From an uncultured Sedimentitalea sp. (lineage in GTDB: Bacteria > Pseudomonadota > Alphaproteobacteria > Rhodobacterales > Rhodobacteraceae), in assembly GCA_947504115.1 (NCBI GenBank), contig CANNGH010000005.1, forward strand, positions 124,001-188,000: 64,000 nucleotides of DNA. Reading direction: 5' to 3'. The notes beneath the pieces are model-generated. The model made no database searches and was not told the DNA's origin. It saw nothing but the letters and a program-made list of their open reading frames with translations. Positions 1-8,506 of the stretch are shown here, in pieces. The translations under genes were made by a program, and so were the position numbers. Each line of letters begins with the position of its first letter. Position 1 is the stretch's first letter.

Positions 1-83
1 CCCAAGCCCGCCGTCGGATCAAGCGCGTTGGCGGCCACCGACAAGCGCCCTATCTTCAGGGACAGAACAAAGGAGAGTTTCGA

Positions 84-512
84 ATGAGCCTGAAATATTT
101 GCACACCATGGTCCGGGTCAAGGATCTGGACGCCACCATGCGGTTTTTCGAACTGCTCGGTCTGGAAAAGATTCGCCAGATGGACAGTCAGGAGGGTCGG
201 TTTTCGCTGATCTTCATGGCGCCGCCGGGGCAAGAGGAATGTCCGGTGGAACTGACCCACAATTGGGACGGCGACGACGGATTGCCCAGCGACAGCCGCC
301 ATTTCGGCCATCTGGCCTATGGCGTCGACGATATCTATGCGCTGTGCCAGCACCTGATGGACAACGGCGTGACGATCAACCGCCCGCCGCGCGACGGGCA
401 TATGGCCTTCGTGCGCAGCCCCGACAACATCTCGGTAGAACTGTTGCAGAATGGCGATCCGCTGGAGCCCGCGGAACCCTGGGCCAGCATGGAAAACACC
501 GGACATTGGTAA
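84..512 (+). CDS. gloA: Glyoxalase-fold (VOC) protein, probable lactoylglutathione lyase
   Basis: A 142-residue single-domain VOC protein, the usual size for glyoxalase I. The N-terminal half starts with a beta strand carrying His8 (KYLHTMVRV), as in GloA where this residue binds the metal, and the second half contains the SPDNISVELLQ motif with its Glu ligand. Glyoxalase I isomerises the methylglyoxal-glutathione hemithioacetal to S-lactoylglutathione in the cytosol. The start is set by a good Shine-Dalgarno sequence (AAGGAGAG) about 8 bases upstream. It stands 195 bases ahead of paaA, across a probable promoter region, so it is probably a separate transcript. Another VOC isomerase or dioxygenase role is possible because the superfamily is broad. 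Confidence 0.8.
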   Translation: MSLKYLHTMVRVKDLDATMRFFELLGLEKIRQMDSQEGRFSLIFMAPPGQEECPVELTHNWDGDDGLPSDSRHFGHLAYGVDDIYALCQHLMDNGVTINRPPRDGHMAFVRSPDNISVELLQNGDPLEPAEPWASMENTGHW

Positions 513-530
513 AACAGCACGCGCCAATGC

Positions 531-566
531 GTTACCGAAATCGCCCCAACCAGCGTATTCGGTAAC
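531..566. repeat. Long-spaced inverted repeat between gloA and paaA
   Basis: GTTACCGAA (531-539) and TTCGGTAAC (558-566) are perfect 9-base inverted repeats separated by 18 bases. There is no T run after the right arm, so this is not a standard terminator. It could be a pair of regulator half-sites or a weak hairpin after gloA. Confidence 0.4.
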
Positions 567-602
567 ATTTCCCTTGCGGCGACTCGCCCCGCGCGCTATT
601 TA

Positions 603-618
603 CCGACCATGCGGTCGG
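603..618. promoter_or_regulatory. Palindromic operator candidate upstream of paaA
   Basis: CCGACC-N4-GGTCGG is a perfect palindrome centred about 98 bases before the paaA start. It is a plausible binding site for a dimeric repressor. PaaR-type TetR proteins control paa genes in some proteobacteria, but no paaR gene is in this window, so the regulator assignment is inference. The adjoining TTACCGA partly echoes the inverted repeat at 531-566. Confidence 0.45.
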
Positions 619-707
619 ATATGCGGGCGACGTTCGGGATTGTCGCGATTGTTGTTGAGCGGTGTGGAAAAGCGCGCGACACTGACCCATAGAGGAGGAC
701 ATTCACG

Positions 708-1703
708 ATGTATGCACAGATGGTGAAATCCACCGGACAGGGCGTCAAGTCACTGGACGAGATGGACCCGCAGGAGCGCGCCTTTCAGGAGCGCATCAAC
801 CGCGATGAAAAGATCGAACCCAAGGACTGGATGCCTGCGGCCTATCGCAAGAACCTGATCCGCCAGATCGGCCAGCACGCCCATTCCGAGATCGTCGGTC
901 AATTGCCCGAAGGCAACTGGATCACCCGCGCCCCCACGCTGGAGCGCAAGGCGATCCTGCTGGCCAAGGTGCAGGACGAGGCCGGGCATGGCCTGTATCT
1001 TTACTGCGCCGCCGAGACCCTGGGCGTCAGCCGGGATGAACTGACCGAGGATCTGCTTTCGGGCAAGATGAAATACTCCTCGATCTTCAACTATCCCACG
1101 CTGACCTGGGCCGATATGGGCGCGGTCGGCTGGCTGGTCGATGGCGCGGCGATCATGAACCAGGTGCCGCTGCAGCGCACATCGTTCGGCCCTTATGCCC
1201 GCGCGATGGTGCGGATCTGCAAGGAGGAATCGTTCCACCAGCGGCAGGGCTATGACATCATGATGAAGATGGCCAATGGCTCGGACGCGCAGAAACGCAT
1301 GGCGCAGGATGCGCTGAACCGGTTCTGGTATCCCTCGCTGATGATGTTCGGCCCCAGCGACAAGGACTCGGTGCATTCCGCGCAAAGCATGGCGTGGAAG
1401 ATCAAGATGAACACGAATGACGAACTGCGCCAGAAATTCGTCGATCAGACCGTGCCGCAAGCGGAATATCTGGGCCTGACGGTGCCCGACCCCGACATCG
1501 CATGGAACGAGGAAAAGGGCGGCTACGATTTCACCGAACCCGACTGGTCCGAGTTCTTCGACGTCATCAAGGGCAACGGCCCCTGCAATGTCGAACGTCT
1601 GGCTGCACGCAACAAGGCATGGGACGAGGGGCGCTGGGTGCGCGACGCCCTGCTGGCCCATGGCGAAAAGCGGCGCGCAGCGCGTGTCGTCGCGGCCGAA
1701 TAA
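708..1703 (+). CDS. paaA: 1,2-phenylacetyl-CoA epoxidase, catalytic subunit PaaA
   Basis: PaaA is the diiron catalytic subunit of the PaaABCE monooxygenase, which epoxidises the aromatic ring of phenylacetyl-CoA. The 331 residues form a ferritin-like fold with two visible E-x-x-H iron-binding motifs: EAGH (residues 91-94) and ESFH (174-177), plus Glu61 in HSEIVG. Length is normal for the family. A strong GAGGAGG sequence about 8 bases upstream fixes the ATG. It is the first gene of paaABCDE plus a paralogue, all on the same strand with short gaps. The intergenic region upstream carries two inverted repeats that may be operators. Confidence 0.96.
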   Translation: MYAQMVKSTGQGVKSLDEMDPQERAFQERINRDEKIEPKDWMPAAYRKNLIRQIGQHAHSEIVGQLPEGNWITRAPTLERKAILLAKVQDEAGHGLYLYCAAETLGVSRDELTEDLLSGKMKYSSIFNYPTLTWADMGAVGWLVDGAAIMNQVPLQRTSFGPYARAMVRICKEESFHQRQGYDIMMKMANGSDAQKRMAQDALNRFWYPSLMMFGPSDKDSVHSAQSMAWKIKMNTNDELRQKFVDQTVPQAEYLGLTVPDPDIAWNEEKGGYDFTEPDWSEFFDVIKGNGPCNVERLAARNKAWDEGRWVRDALLAHGEKRRAARVVAAE

Positions 1704-1766
1704 CCTTGCCTCACTTCCCCGGTCCCGTTGACGACCGGGGCCGCAATCCAAACCGGAGGTCGTCCG

Positions 1767-2108
1767 ATGAGCAGCGTTTCCCCCTCGCCCTATCCTGAAA
1801 CCGACGAAAAGGCCGACAAGCCCAAGCGTCACGAATGGCCCCTGTGGGAGGTGTTCGTGCGCGGCCAGCACGGGATGAGCCACCGCCATGTCGGCTCGTT
1901 GCACGCGCCGGACGCGGAAATGGCGATCCTGAACGCGCGCGACGTCTATACCCGCCGCAACGAGGGCGTCTCGCTCTGGGTGGTCGAGGCGCGCCATATC
2001 GCGGCCTCCTCGCCCAGCGACAAGGGGCCGCTTTACGAACCCTCGGAATCCAAGATCTACCGCCACCCGACGTTTTTCGACATTCCCGACGATGTGGGTG
2101 CGATGTGA
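1767..2108 (+). CDS. paaB: 1,2-phenylacetyl-CoA epoxidase subunit PaaB
   Basis: A small 113-residue structural subunit that bridges PaaAC heterodimers in the epoxidase complex. The core WPLWEVFVRGQHGMSHRHVG, followed by the conserved LHAPD segment, is typical of PaaB. The ATG at 1767 is preceded by CCGGAGG at the right distance; longer readings in the same frame lack a ribosome binding site. The stop codon overlaps the paaC start (TGATG), suggesting translational coupling. Confidence 0.95.
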   Translation: MSSVSPSPYPETDEKADKPKRHEWPLWEVFVRGQHGMSHRHVGSLHAPDAEMAILNARDVYTRRNEGVSLWVVEARHIAASSPSDKGPLYEPSESKIYRHPTFFDIPDDVGAM

Positions 2109-2863
2109 TGGACGACACGCTGTTTGAATTCCTGCTGCGCCAGGGCGACAACACGCTGGTTCTGGGCCACCGCGTTTCGGAATGGTGCGGTCATGCGCCT
2201 GTTCTGGAGGAAGACATCGCGCTGGCCAACACCGCGCTGGACCTGATCGGGCAGACGCGGATGTGGCTGGGCTACGCCGGCGAGGTCGAGGGCAAGGGCC
2301 GCAGCGCCGACGATCTGGCCTATCTGCGCGACGCCTGGGATTTTCGCAACCTGCTGATGCTGGAACGGCCCAACGGCGATTTCGGCCATACCCTGCTGCG
2401 CCAGTTCCTGTTCGACGCGTTCCAGGTGCCGCATCTGAAGGCGCTGGAAGACTCGAGCGATCCGCGCATCGCCGAGATCGCCGCCAAGTCGGTCAAGGAG
2501 GCGACCTACCATCTGGAACGTTCGCGCGAGACGGTGATCGCGCTGGGTGACGGCACCGGCGAAAGCCATGCGCGGATGCAGGCGGCGCTGGACCTGCTGT
2601 GGCCCTATGTCGGCGAAATGTTCCTGTCCGACGAAGTGGATACCGACATGGCGCAACGCGGTATCGCGCCCGATCCGGCCAGCCTGCGGCAAACATGGGA
2701 CAAGACGGTGACACAGGCGCTGACCGACGCGACGCTGGAACGGCCCGAGGGCGATTTTACCCATCGGGGCGGCAAGACCGGCGAGATGCATACCGAACAT
2801 CTGGGTCACATGCTGGCCACGATGCAATTCCTGCAGCGCGCCTATCCGGGCGCGACGTGGTAA
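2108..2863 (+). CDS. paaC: 1,2-phenylacetyl-CoA epoxidase subunit PaaC
   Basis: A 251-residue ferritin-like subunit that pairs with PaaA; in characterised complexes it has lost the catalytic diiron site and acts structurally. The sequence shows the family features LGHRVSEWCGHAPVLEED near the N-terminus and the four-helix segments around KEATYHLERSRETV. The start ATG shares one base with the paaB stop. The next gene, paaD, begins one base after its stop codon. Confidence 0.95.
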   Translation: MDDTLFEFLLRQGDNTLVLGHRVSEWCGHAPVLEEDIALANTALDLIGQTRMWLGYAGEVEGKGRSADDLAYLRDAWDFRNLLMLERPNGDFGHTLLRQFLFDAFQVPHLKALEDSSDPRIAEIAAKSVKEATYHLERSRETVIALGDGTGESHARMQAALDLLWPYVGEMFLSDEVDTDMAQRGIAPDPASLRQTWDKTVTQALTDATLERPEGDFTHRGGKTGEMHTEHLGHMLATMQFLQRAYPGATW

Positions 2864-2864
2864 G

Positions 2865-3326
2865 ATGATCCGCCCCGCTCTCGATCAGATCTGGCAATGG
2901 CTCGATCAGGTGCCCGATCCGGAAATCCCGGTGATCTCGGTCGTCGATCTGGGCATCGTGCGCGATGTCGCCTGGAAGGGCGACACGCTGGAGGTGGCGG
3001 TGACGCCGACCTATTCGGGCTGTCCGGCGACGTCGATCATCTCGCTGGACATCGAAACCGCGCTGCGGGATCGCGGCATCGGCGACGTCAGCATCCGCAC
3101 GCAACTGTCCCCCGCCTGGACCACCGACTGGCTGAGCGACAAGGGCCGCGCCCGGCTGGAGGAATACGGCATCGCACCCCCGCAGGCTGCGGGCGGGCCG
3201 GACCGCTGTCCCCATTGCGGCGCGGAAGATGTCGAACGGATCAGCCAGTTCGGCTCGACCCCTTGCAAGGCGCAATGGCGCTGCCGGGCCTGTCTGGAAC
3301 CGTTCGACTATTTCAAATGCATCTGA
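2865..3326 (+). CDS. paaD: Phenylacetate-CoA oxygenase assembly protein PaaD
   Basis: A 153-residue protein with an N-terminal MIP18/DUF59 domain (DPEIPVISVVDLGIVRDV, residues 17-34) and a C-terminal zinc-ribbon segment with paired cysteines (CPHC near 119 and CRAC near 143). DUF59 proteins work in iron-sulfur cluster delivery, and PaaD is thought to mature the reductase PaaE or the oxygenase. Its position between paaC and paaE matches the standard operon order. Confidence 0.92.
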   Translation: MIRPALDQIWQWLDQVPDPEIPVISVVDLGIVRDVAWKGDTLEVAVTPTYSGCPATSIISLDIETALRDRGIGDVSIRTQLSPAWTTDWLSDKGRARLEEYGIAPPQAAGGPDRCPHCGAEDVERISQFGSTPCKAQWRCRACLEPFDYFKCI

Positions 3327-3338
3327 GGAGGCGCTGAC

Positions 3339-4406
3339 ATGGCCCGTTTCCATCCCCTGACCGTGACCGAGGTCAGGAAAACGATCCGTGACGCGGTTGT
3401 CGTGACACTGAAACCCGAAGACGGCGATGCGTTCGCTTTCACGCAGGGCCAGTATCTGACATTTCGGCGCAAATTCGACGGCGAGGAATTGCGGCGGTCC
3501 TATTCGATCTGCGCCGGGCTGGATGACGGCACGCTTCAGGTCGGGATCAAGCGGGTCGACGGCGGCGCATTTTCGACATGGGCGAATGAAGAATTGCAAG
3601 TCGGACACACGCTTGAGGCGATGCCGCCGATGGGCAGCTTTCACACCCCGCTGGAACCCGGCGCGCGCAGGCATTATCTGGGCTTTGCCGGCGGATCCGG
3701 GATCACGCCGGTGCTGTCGATCCTGAAAACCGTTCTGGCGCGCGAGCCGCAATCGCAATTCACGCTGGTCTATGCCAACCGCGCGGTGAACTCGATCATG
3801 TTCCGCGACGAATTGGAGGATCTGAAGAACCTTCATATGGGGCGGCTCAGCATCATCCATGTGCTGGAAAACGACGCCCAAGATATCGACCTGTTCACCG
3901 GGCGGGTGGATGGCGAAAAGCTGGCGGCGCTGTTCAAGCACTGGATCGACGCCGAAACCGTCGATACCGCCTTTATCTGCGGGCCCGAACCGATGATGCT
4001 GGCCATCGCGCAAAGCCTGCGCGATCACGGGCTGCAGGACCAGCAGATCAAGTTCGAACTGTTCGCCAGCGGCCAGCCCGGACGCGCGCCGCGCAAGGTG
4101 GTCAGCAAGGAGGCCGCGAAAGCCGGGCACGAAACCGAGGCGCGCGTGACGCTGGACGGCGAAAGCCGCAGCTTTACCATGACCAAGGATGTCAGCCTTC
4201 TGGAGGCCGCGATCGCCAACGACGTGGACGCCCCTTTCGCGTGCAAGGCCGGGGTCTGCTCGACTTGCCGCGCCCGGGTTCTGGAGGGCGAGGTCGAAAT
4301 GCAGACCAATCACGCACTGGAGGATTACGAGGTCGAACGCGGCTATGTCCTGACCTGCCAGAGCTATCCGATCAGCAACAAGGTCGTGTTCGATTACGAC
4401 CAGTAG
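3339..4406 (+). CDS. paaE: 1,2-phenylacetyl-CoA epoxidase reductase subunit PaaE
   Basis: A 355-residue NAD(P)H-dependent electron-transfer subunit. The N-terminal FAD domain has RRSYSICAG (FAD-binding R-x-Y-S), the NAD domain has GFAGGSGITPVLS, and the C-terminal plant-type ferredoxin domain has CKAGVCSTC plus a distal Cys in LTCQSYP for the 2Fe-2S cluster. It passes electrons from NADPH to the PaaA diiron site. A GGAGG sequence lies just upstream, and the gene starts 12 bases after paaD. Confidence 0.95.
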   Translation: MARFHPLTVTEVRKTIRDAVVVTLKPEDGDAFAFTQGQYLTFRRKFDGEELRRSYSICAGLDDGTLQVGIKRVDGGAFSTWANEELQVGHTLEAMPPMGSFHTPLEPGARRHYLGFAGGSGITPVLSILKTVLAREPQSQFTLVYANRAVNSIMFRDELEDLKNLHMGRLSIIHVLENDAQDIDLFTGRVDGEKLAALFKHWIDAETVDTAFICGPEPMMLAIAQSLRDHGLQDQQIKFELFASGQPGRAPRKVVSKEAAKAGHETEARVTLDGESRSFTMTKDVSLLEAAIANDVDAPFACKAGVCSTCRARVLEGEVEMQTNHALEDYEVERGYVLTCQSYPISNKVVFDYDQ

Positions 4407-4419
4407 GGGAGGCGCCGTC

Positions 4420-5184
4420 ATGGCCGATGACATGAAGATCGACGATTATCTGGCGCAGGGCGGCATGCTGACCTCGCCCGACAACGCGCCGCCGCGCTAT
4501 CGCGCCGAATTGCTGCGCCTGATGGCGGCCTTCGTGGATAGCGAACTGGCGGGCGCAGCGGGCTTCGCGGACATCATCAACGAAGGGCCCGGCGTCAAGG
4601 AACGCATCGCCGCCGCGCGCATCGTGATGGAAAAGACCGACCACGCCGACCGCGTGCTGCGCCTGATGGGAGAATTCGGCGCCAATACCGACCGCTATGC
4701 CAGCCATCACCCCTGGGGCGACCGCCTGCCGCGCGATGCGGAAATCGGCACCGAGCGCACCAATCCCGACATGCGTCTGGCGGTGTTCAACTATCCGCTG
4801 GACGGCTGGAGCGACGCGGTGGTGATGAACCTGCTGATGGGCTGCGCGGTGGGGGTGCAACTGGCGGATTACGCCTTGATCTCGTATCAGCCGCTGGCCG
4901 ACACGATCCGGCGCATCGCGCCGGTCGAGGCGCGGCACACCGAACTGGCCCGTGAGGGGCTGGAACGGCTGCTGGAAACCGGGACCGAGCGGGCGCAGTT
5001 GCAGGAAAGCGTCGATTACTGGTGGCCGCGCGTCCGCCTGAGCTTTGGCTCGGACGAGTCCAAACGCACGGCGACGCTGCGCGCGATGGGGCTGCGCCAT
5101 CGCGCGAACAGCGAGTTGCGCGCGCGTTGGAAGGCTGAGGCGGCGCACCGGCTGGAGGAACTCGGACTGTCGATTCCGCAATAA
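4420..5184 (+). CDS. Additional PaaA/PaaC-like ferritin-fold protein in the paa operon
   Basis: A 254-residue protein of the phenylacetic acid catabolic (PaaA/PaaC) superfamily, starting 13 bases after paaE with a strong GGGGAGG ribosome site. One E-x-x-H motif is intact (EARH in APVEARHTE), but the first is altered: around EKTDH the Glu stands four residues before the His rather than three. It resembles neither standard PaaA nor PaaC closely. It may be an accessory subunit, a non-catalytic partner or a separate diiron or metal protein working with the epoxidase. The function is unknown; membership of the operon is clear. Confidence 0.8.
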   Translation: MADDMKIDDYLAQGGMLTSPDNAPPRYRAELLRLMAAFVDSELAGAAGFADIINEGPGVKERIAAARIVMEKTDHADRVLRLMGEFGANTDRYASHHPWGDRLPRDAEIGTERTNPDMRLAVFNYPLDGWSDAVVMNLLMGCAVGVQLADYALISYQPLADTIRRIAPVEARHTELAREGLERLLETGTERAQLQESVDYWWPRVRLSFGSDESKRTATLRAMGLRHRANSELRARWKAEAAHRLEELGLSIPQ

Positions 5185-5221
5185 GACGGTGCGGCTGCGC
5201 CGCATTCGAATCCATGGGAAT

Positions 5222-5268
5222 GAGGGGCGTTGCCCCTCAAACTCCCCAGGGTGTTTCCAACCAGAAAG
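5222..5268. repeat. Hairpin-containing dispersed repeat after the paa operon
   Basis: GAGGGGC-GTT-GCCCCTC (5222-5238) is a 7-bp hairpin followed by CAAACTCCCCAGGGTG and an A-rich tail ending in AGAAAG. The same architecture (hairpin, CCCC-GGG, AGAAG tail) recurs at 20085-20130. It may serve as a transcription end for the paa operon. Such elements are frequent in Rhodobacteraceae intergenic regions. Confidence 0.5.
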
Positions 5269-5326
5269 AAGCGGATTTTCGTGCCGGTCGGATGACTCGG
5301 CACCCCTGCCGCGTTAGGATCGGGTG

Positions 5327-6148
5327 ATGAATACGCCGCAACACCCCCTTCCCGACATGCTGGCAGAGCTGCGCGATCAGTTCCCGCTGAAGGTATGGTC
5401 GGTTCTGGTGACCATTCTTGGCGATTTCGCGCCCGGCAAGGGGGACACGTTGTCCGGACCGGCATTGGCCGCACTGGCGGGACGCATCGGCATCCGGCCC
5501 GAGGCATTGCGCGTGGCCCTTTACCGACTGCGCAAGGATGGCTGGATCGACAGCCGCCGGGAGGGGCGGGTCGCGCATTACGCGCTGAGTGCGTCGGGCC
5601 GGGCGGAGACCCGTGAGGTGCAGGGACGCATCTATGGGAGCGAAGCGGTCCGGCCCTCGGGCTGGACGTTGGTCATCGCGCCGCCCGAGCAGGGCGATGT
5701 GCCGCCGCCGGCGGCCTTGGCGCTGGGGCGTCAGATGTTTCTTTGCGCGCAGGAACCGCGCCTCGACGAGCGCCACCTGATCCTGCCCTGCGCAGATCCA
5801 GCCGCGACCGGCTGGATGCGCGACCGCATCCTGCCACCCGCGCAGCGCGATGGGTTCGAACGTCTGCTGAACATCCTGGCGCGCGCCACTCCCGACGCGG
5901 GTATGTTGGCACCGCTGGACCGCGCGGTGGTGCGGATCATGGTGTTGCACACTTGGCGGCGTCTCGTGTTGCGCACCCATCCACTGGCCGAGGCGGCGAT
6001 GGGGCCGGACTGGGTCGGTGCGCATTGTCGCGCTGAAGTTGCTGCCTGGCTGGAGCGGCTGCCGCGCATGTCGACCCGCGATGCGGAACCTGCGGCACGG
6101 GACCGGGGCGATCGCGATGAATGGTCTTTTACCGGGGTCCCTCATTAA
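5327..6148 (+). CDS. PaaX-type transcriptional regulator
   Basis: A 273-residue protein with an N-terminal winged-helix region (LSGPALAALAGRIGIRPEALRVALYRLRKDGWI, residues ~43-75; the span includes the recognition helix) and a C-terminal PaaX-like domain. In E. coli PaaX is a phenylacetyl-CoA-responsive repressor of the paa genes. The ATG at 5327 directly follows an in-frame GTG at 5324; the ATG is preferred because AGGA lies 6 bases upstream. It sits between paa and pobA on the same strand, only 42 bases from pobA, so it could control either pathway. The paa role is inferred from family and position. Confidence 0.8.
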   Translation: MNTPQHPLPDMLAELRDQFPLKVWSVLVTILGDFAPGKGDTLSGPALAALAGRIGIRPEALRVALYRLRKDGWIDSRREGRVAHYALSASGRAETREVQGRIYGSEAVRPSGWTLVIAPPEQGDVPPPAALALGRQMFLCAQEPRLDERHLILPCADPAATGWMRDRILPPAQRDGFERLLNILARATPDAGMLAPLDRAVVRIMVLHTWRRLVLRTHPLAEAAMGPDWVGAHCRAEVAAWLERLPRMSTRDAEPAARDRGDRDEWSFTGVPH

Positions 6149-6157
6149 GGTAGCCTG

Positions 6158-6174
6158 TTTTCGAACACCGAAAA
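6158..6174. promoter_or_regulatory. Small palindrome immediately upstream of pobA
   Basis: TTTTCG-N5-CGAAAA lies between the PaaX-type gene and pobA, ending just before the pobA ribosome site (AAGGGGG). It may be an operator or a short hairpin. No supporting second copy was found in this window. Confidence 0.3.
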
Positions 6175-6190
6175 AAGGGGGATGGGGCTG

Positions 6191-7360
6191 ATGCGGACCC
6201 AGGTTGCGATCATCGGCGGCGGGCCATCGGGACTGTTGCTGTCGCAATTGCTGCATGTGCATGGCATCGACAGCGTGGTTCTGGAACGAAAGACGCGGGA
6301 TTACGTGCTGTCGCGAATCCGCGCCGGTGTGCTTGAGGTCGGGCTGCGCACGCTCATGGAGGAGGCCGGGATCAGCGACCGCATGAACCGCGAGGGCATC
6401 CGCCATGACGGCGCGATGATGTCGCACGGCGACGAGATGTTCCGCATCGATTTCGCCGGGCATACCGGCACGCCCGTCATCGTCTATGGCCAGACCGAAC
6501 TGACGCGCGATCTTTACGACGCGCGCGAGGCGGCGGATGGCATGATCGAATTCAATGTCGAGGATGTTGGGATTCATGATGCTGACCGCGATGCGCCCTA
6601 TGTCACCTATGCGGTGAGCGGTCAGTCGCGTCGGCTGGATTGCGATTTCGTCGCCGGATGCGACGGATTTCACGGGGTCAGCCGTCGTTCCATCCCCGAA
6701 GCGGCGCGGCGCGAATACGAAAAGGTGTATCCGTTCGGCTGGCTGGGTATCCTGTCGGAAACGGCGCCCGTCAATCACGAATTGATCTATTCCAACTCGC
6801 CGCGCGGCTTTGCGCTGTGTTCGATGCGCAACGAAAACCTCAGCCGCTATTACGTGCAATGCCGGCTGGACGATCATCCCGACAACTGGTCGGATCAGGA
6901 TTTCTGGGATGAATTGCGCCGCCGCATCCCGCAGAGCGCCGCCGACGATCTGGTGACCGGCCCGTCGATCGAGAAATCCATCGCGCCACTGCGCTCGTTC
7001 GTGACCGAGCCGATGCGCTGGGGCCGGTTGTTCCTGTGCGGGGATGCGGCCCATATCGTGCCGCCGACCGGGGCCAAGGGGCTGAACACCGCCGCGTCGG
7101 ACGTGCATTATCTGCTGAACGGGCTGCGACAATATTATGAGGAACAGGACAGCGAAGGTATAGAGCGGTATTCCGAGCGCGCTTTGGCGCGGATATGGAA
7201 GGCCGAGCGGTTCAGCTGGAACTTTACCGCGATGATGCATCGGTTTCCCGACCAGACGCCGTTCGACCTCAAGATGCAGATCGCCGAACTCGAGTTCCTG
7301 CGCAGCAACGAGGCGGCGCAAAAGGCGATGGCGGAAAACTATGTCGGACTGCCCTATTGA
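6191..7360 (+). CDS. pobA: 4-hydroxybenzoate 3-monooxygenase
   Basis: A 389-residue FAD monooxygenase that converts 4-hydroxybenzoate to protocatechuate using NADPH and oxygen. It shows the dinucleotide motif IIGGGPSGLLL at the N-terminus, the CDGFHGVSR motif in the middle and the second FAD motif LFLCGDAAHIVPPTGAKGLN. Length is close to the usual 390-394. The ATG at 6191 is chosen over the one at 6182 because the AAGGGGG ribosome site abuts the earlier codon, and because family proteins begin with a basic residue followed by TQVAIIG. It heads the gene run pobA-pcaC-pcaH-pcaG. Confidence 0.95.
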   Translation: MRTQVAIIGGGPSGLLLSQLLHVHGIDSVVLERKTRDYVLSRIRAGVLEVGLRTLMEEAGISDRMNREGIRHDGAMMSHGDEMFRIDFAGHTGTPVIVYGQTELTRDLYDAREAADGMIEFNVEDVGIHDADRDAPYVTYAVSGQSRRLDCDFVAGCDGFHGVSRRSIPEAARREYEKVYPFGWLGILSETAPVNHELIYSNSPRGFALCSMRNENLSRYYVQCRLDDHPDNWSDQDFWDELRRRIPQSAADDLVTGPSIEKSIAPLRSFVTEPMRWGRLFLCGDAAHIVPPTGAKGLNTAASDVHYLLNGLRQYYEEQDSEGIERYSERALARIWKAERFSWNFTAMMHRFPDQTPFDLKMQIAELEFLRSNEAAQKAMAENYVGLPY

Positions 7361-7374
7361 GAAAGGAAACCGAG

Positions 7375-7764
7375 ATGTCCGAGCGATACGACACCGGCAT
7401 GAAAGTGCGGCGCGAGGTTCTGGGCGATGCCCATGTCGACCGTGCCGAAGCCGCGAAAACCGCGCTGGATCAGCCGTTCCAGACGCTGATCACCGAAAGC
7501 GCATGGGGCAATGTCTGGGCGGGTGACGGGATCGGTCGGCGCGAACGCTCGATGCTGACGTTGGCGCTGCTGGCGGGGTTGGGCAACTTCGATGAAATCC
7601 CGATGCATGTGCGCGCCTGCGCAAATACCGGCGCAAGCAGGGACGACGTGATCGAGGCGTTCCAGCATGTCGCGATCTATGCCGGCGTGCCGCGCGCCAA
7701 TCACGCGATCAAGCTGGCCAAGGCGACATGGGACGAGATGGACCGCGAAGAGGGCACGGGATGA
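7375..7764 (+). CDS. pcaC: 4-carboxymuconolactone decarboxylase
   Basis: A 129-residue all-helical AhpD/CMD-family enzyme that decarboxylates 4-carboxymuconolactone to beta-ketoadipate enol-lactone in the protocatechuate branch. The motif [20 protein letters not shown] and the C-terminal [14 protein letters not shown] are characteristic. The start is set by GAAAGGAAACC just upstream. Its stop overlaps the pcaH start (ATGA), so the two are translationally coupled. Confidence 0.94.
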   Translation: MSERYDTGMKVRREVLGDAHVDRAEAAKTALDQPFQTLITESAWGNVWAGDGIGRRERSMLTLALLAGLGNFDEIPMHVRACANTGASRDDVIEAFQHVAIYAGVPRANHAIKLAKATWDEMDREEGTG

Positions 7765-8504
7765 AGGCGCCGAAACCCACCCGCCCCGGCGGCTATGTCC
7801 CCCGCGACCGCACCTGGCAGCCCGCGGCGCTGACGCCGGCCTACAAGACCAGCGTGAAACGGTCGCCGCAATCGGCGCTGTTGTCGTTTCCCACTACCCC
7901 CAGCGAGGAAACCGGACCGGTATTCGGCCATCACATGCTGGGCGCGCTCGACAACGATCTGCTGCACAATTACGCCGCAGCCGGAGAATCCGCCATCGGC
8001 CCCCGCATCATCGTGCGCGGCCGGGTTCTGGATGAATTCGCCCGTCCGGTGCCCGGCGCGCTCATCGAGGTCTGGCAGGCCAATGCCGGCGGACGGTATC
8101 GCCACAAGAAGGAAAGCTATCTGGCGGCGCTGGACCCGAATTTCGGCGGCTGCGGGCGCGTCATCGCCGGCGATGCGGGCGGCTATGAATTCCGCACCGT
8201 GCAGCCCGGCCCCTATCCCTGGCCCAACGGGATGAACGACTGGCGCCCGGCCCATATCCATTTCTCGGTTTTCGGGGCCGGATTTGCCCAGCGGCTGATC
8301 ACGCAGATGTATTTCGAGGGCGACCCGCTGATCTGGCGCTGTCCCATCGTCGGTGCCCTGCCCTGCCGCGAGGCAGTCGAGACCTTGATCGCGCCGCTCG
8401 ACATGAACGGGACGGTCCCGTTCGACGCGCTGTGCTACAGATTCGACATCGTGCTGCGCGGCCGCCGTCAGACGATGTTCGAAAATCGCCGGGAGGGGCT
8501 GTGA
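7761..8504 (+). CDS. pcaH: Protocatechuate 3,4-dioxygenase beta subunit
   Basis: The 247-residue iron-bearing beta subunit of the intradiol dioxygenase that opens protocatechuate to 3-carboxy-cis,cis-muconate. It contains the intradiol signature region ([20 protein letters not shown]) and the tyrosine and histidine Fe(III) ligands within [18 protein letters not shown]. The ATG at 7761 overlaps the pcaC stop. PcaG follows after 2 bases. Confidence 0.95.
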   Translation: MKAPKPTRPGGYVPRDRTWQPAALTPAYKTSVKRSPQSALLSFPTTPSEETGPVFGHHMLGALDNDLLHNYAAAGESAIGPRIIVRGRVLDEFARPVPGALIEVWQANAGGRYRHKKESYLAALDPNFGGCGRVIAGDAGGYEFRTVQPGPYPWPNGMNDWRPAHIHFSVFGAGFAQRLITQMYFEGDPLIWRCPIVGALPCREAVETLIAPLDMNGTVPFDALCYRFDIVLRGRRQTMFENRREGL

Positions 8505-8506
8505 GC

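Noticed and set aside
750-2066. A 438-codon open frame antisense to paaA and paaB
   Set aside because: It is a by-product of high GC third positions on the coding strand; it has no ribosome site and no recognisable domain, and paaA is certain.
5237-7321. A 694-codon open frame on the minus strand across the PaaX-type gene and pobA
   Set aside because: His/Arg/Gln-rich translation typical of antisense frames in GC-rich genes; the plus-strand genes are certain.
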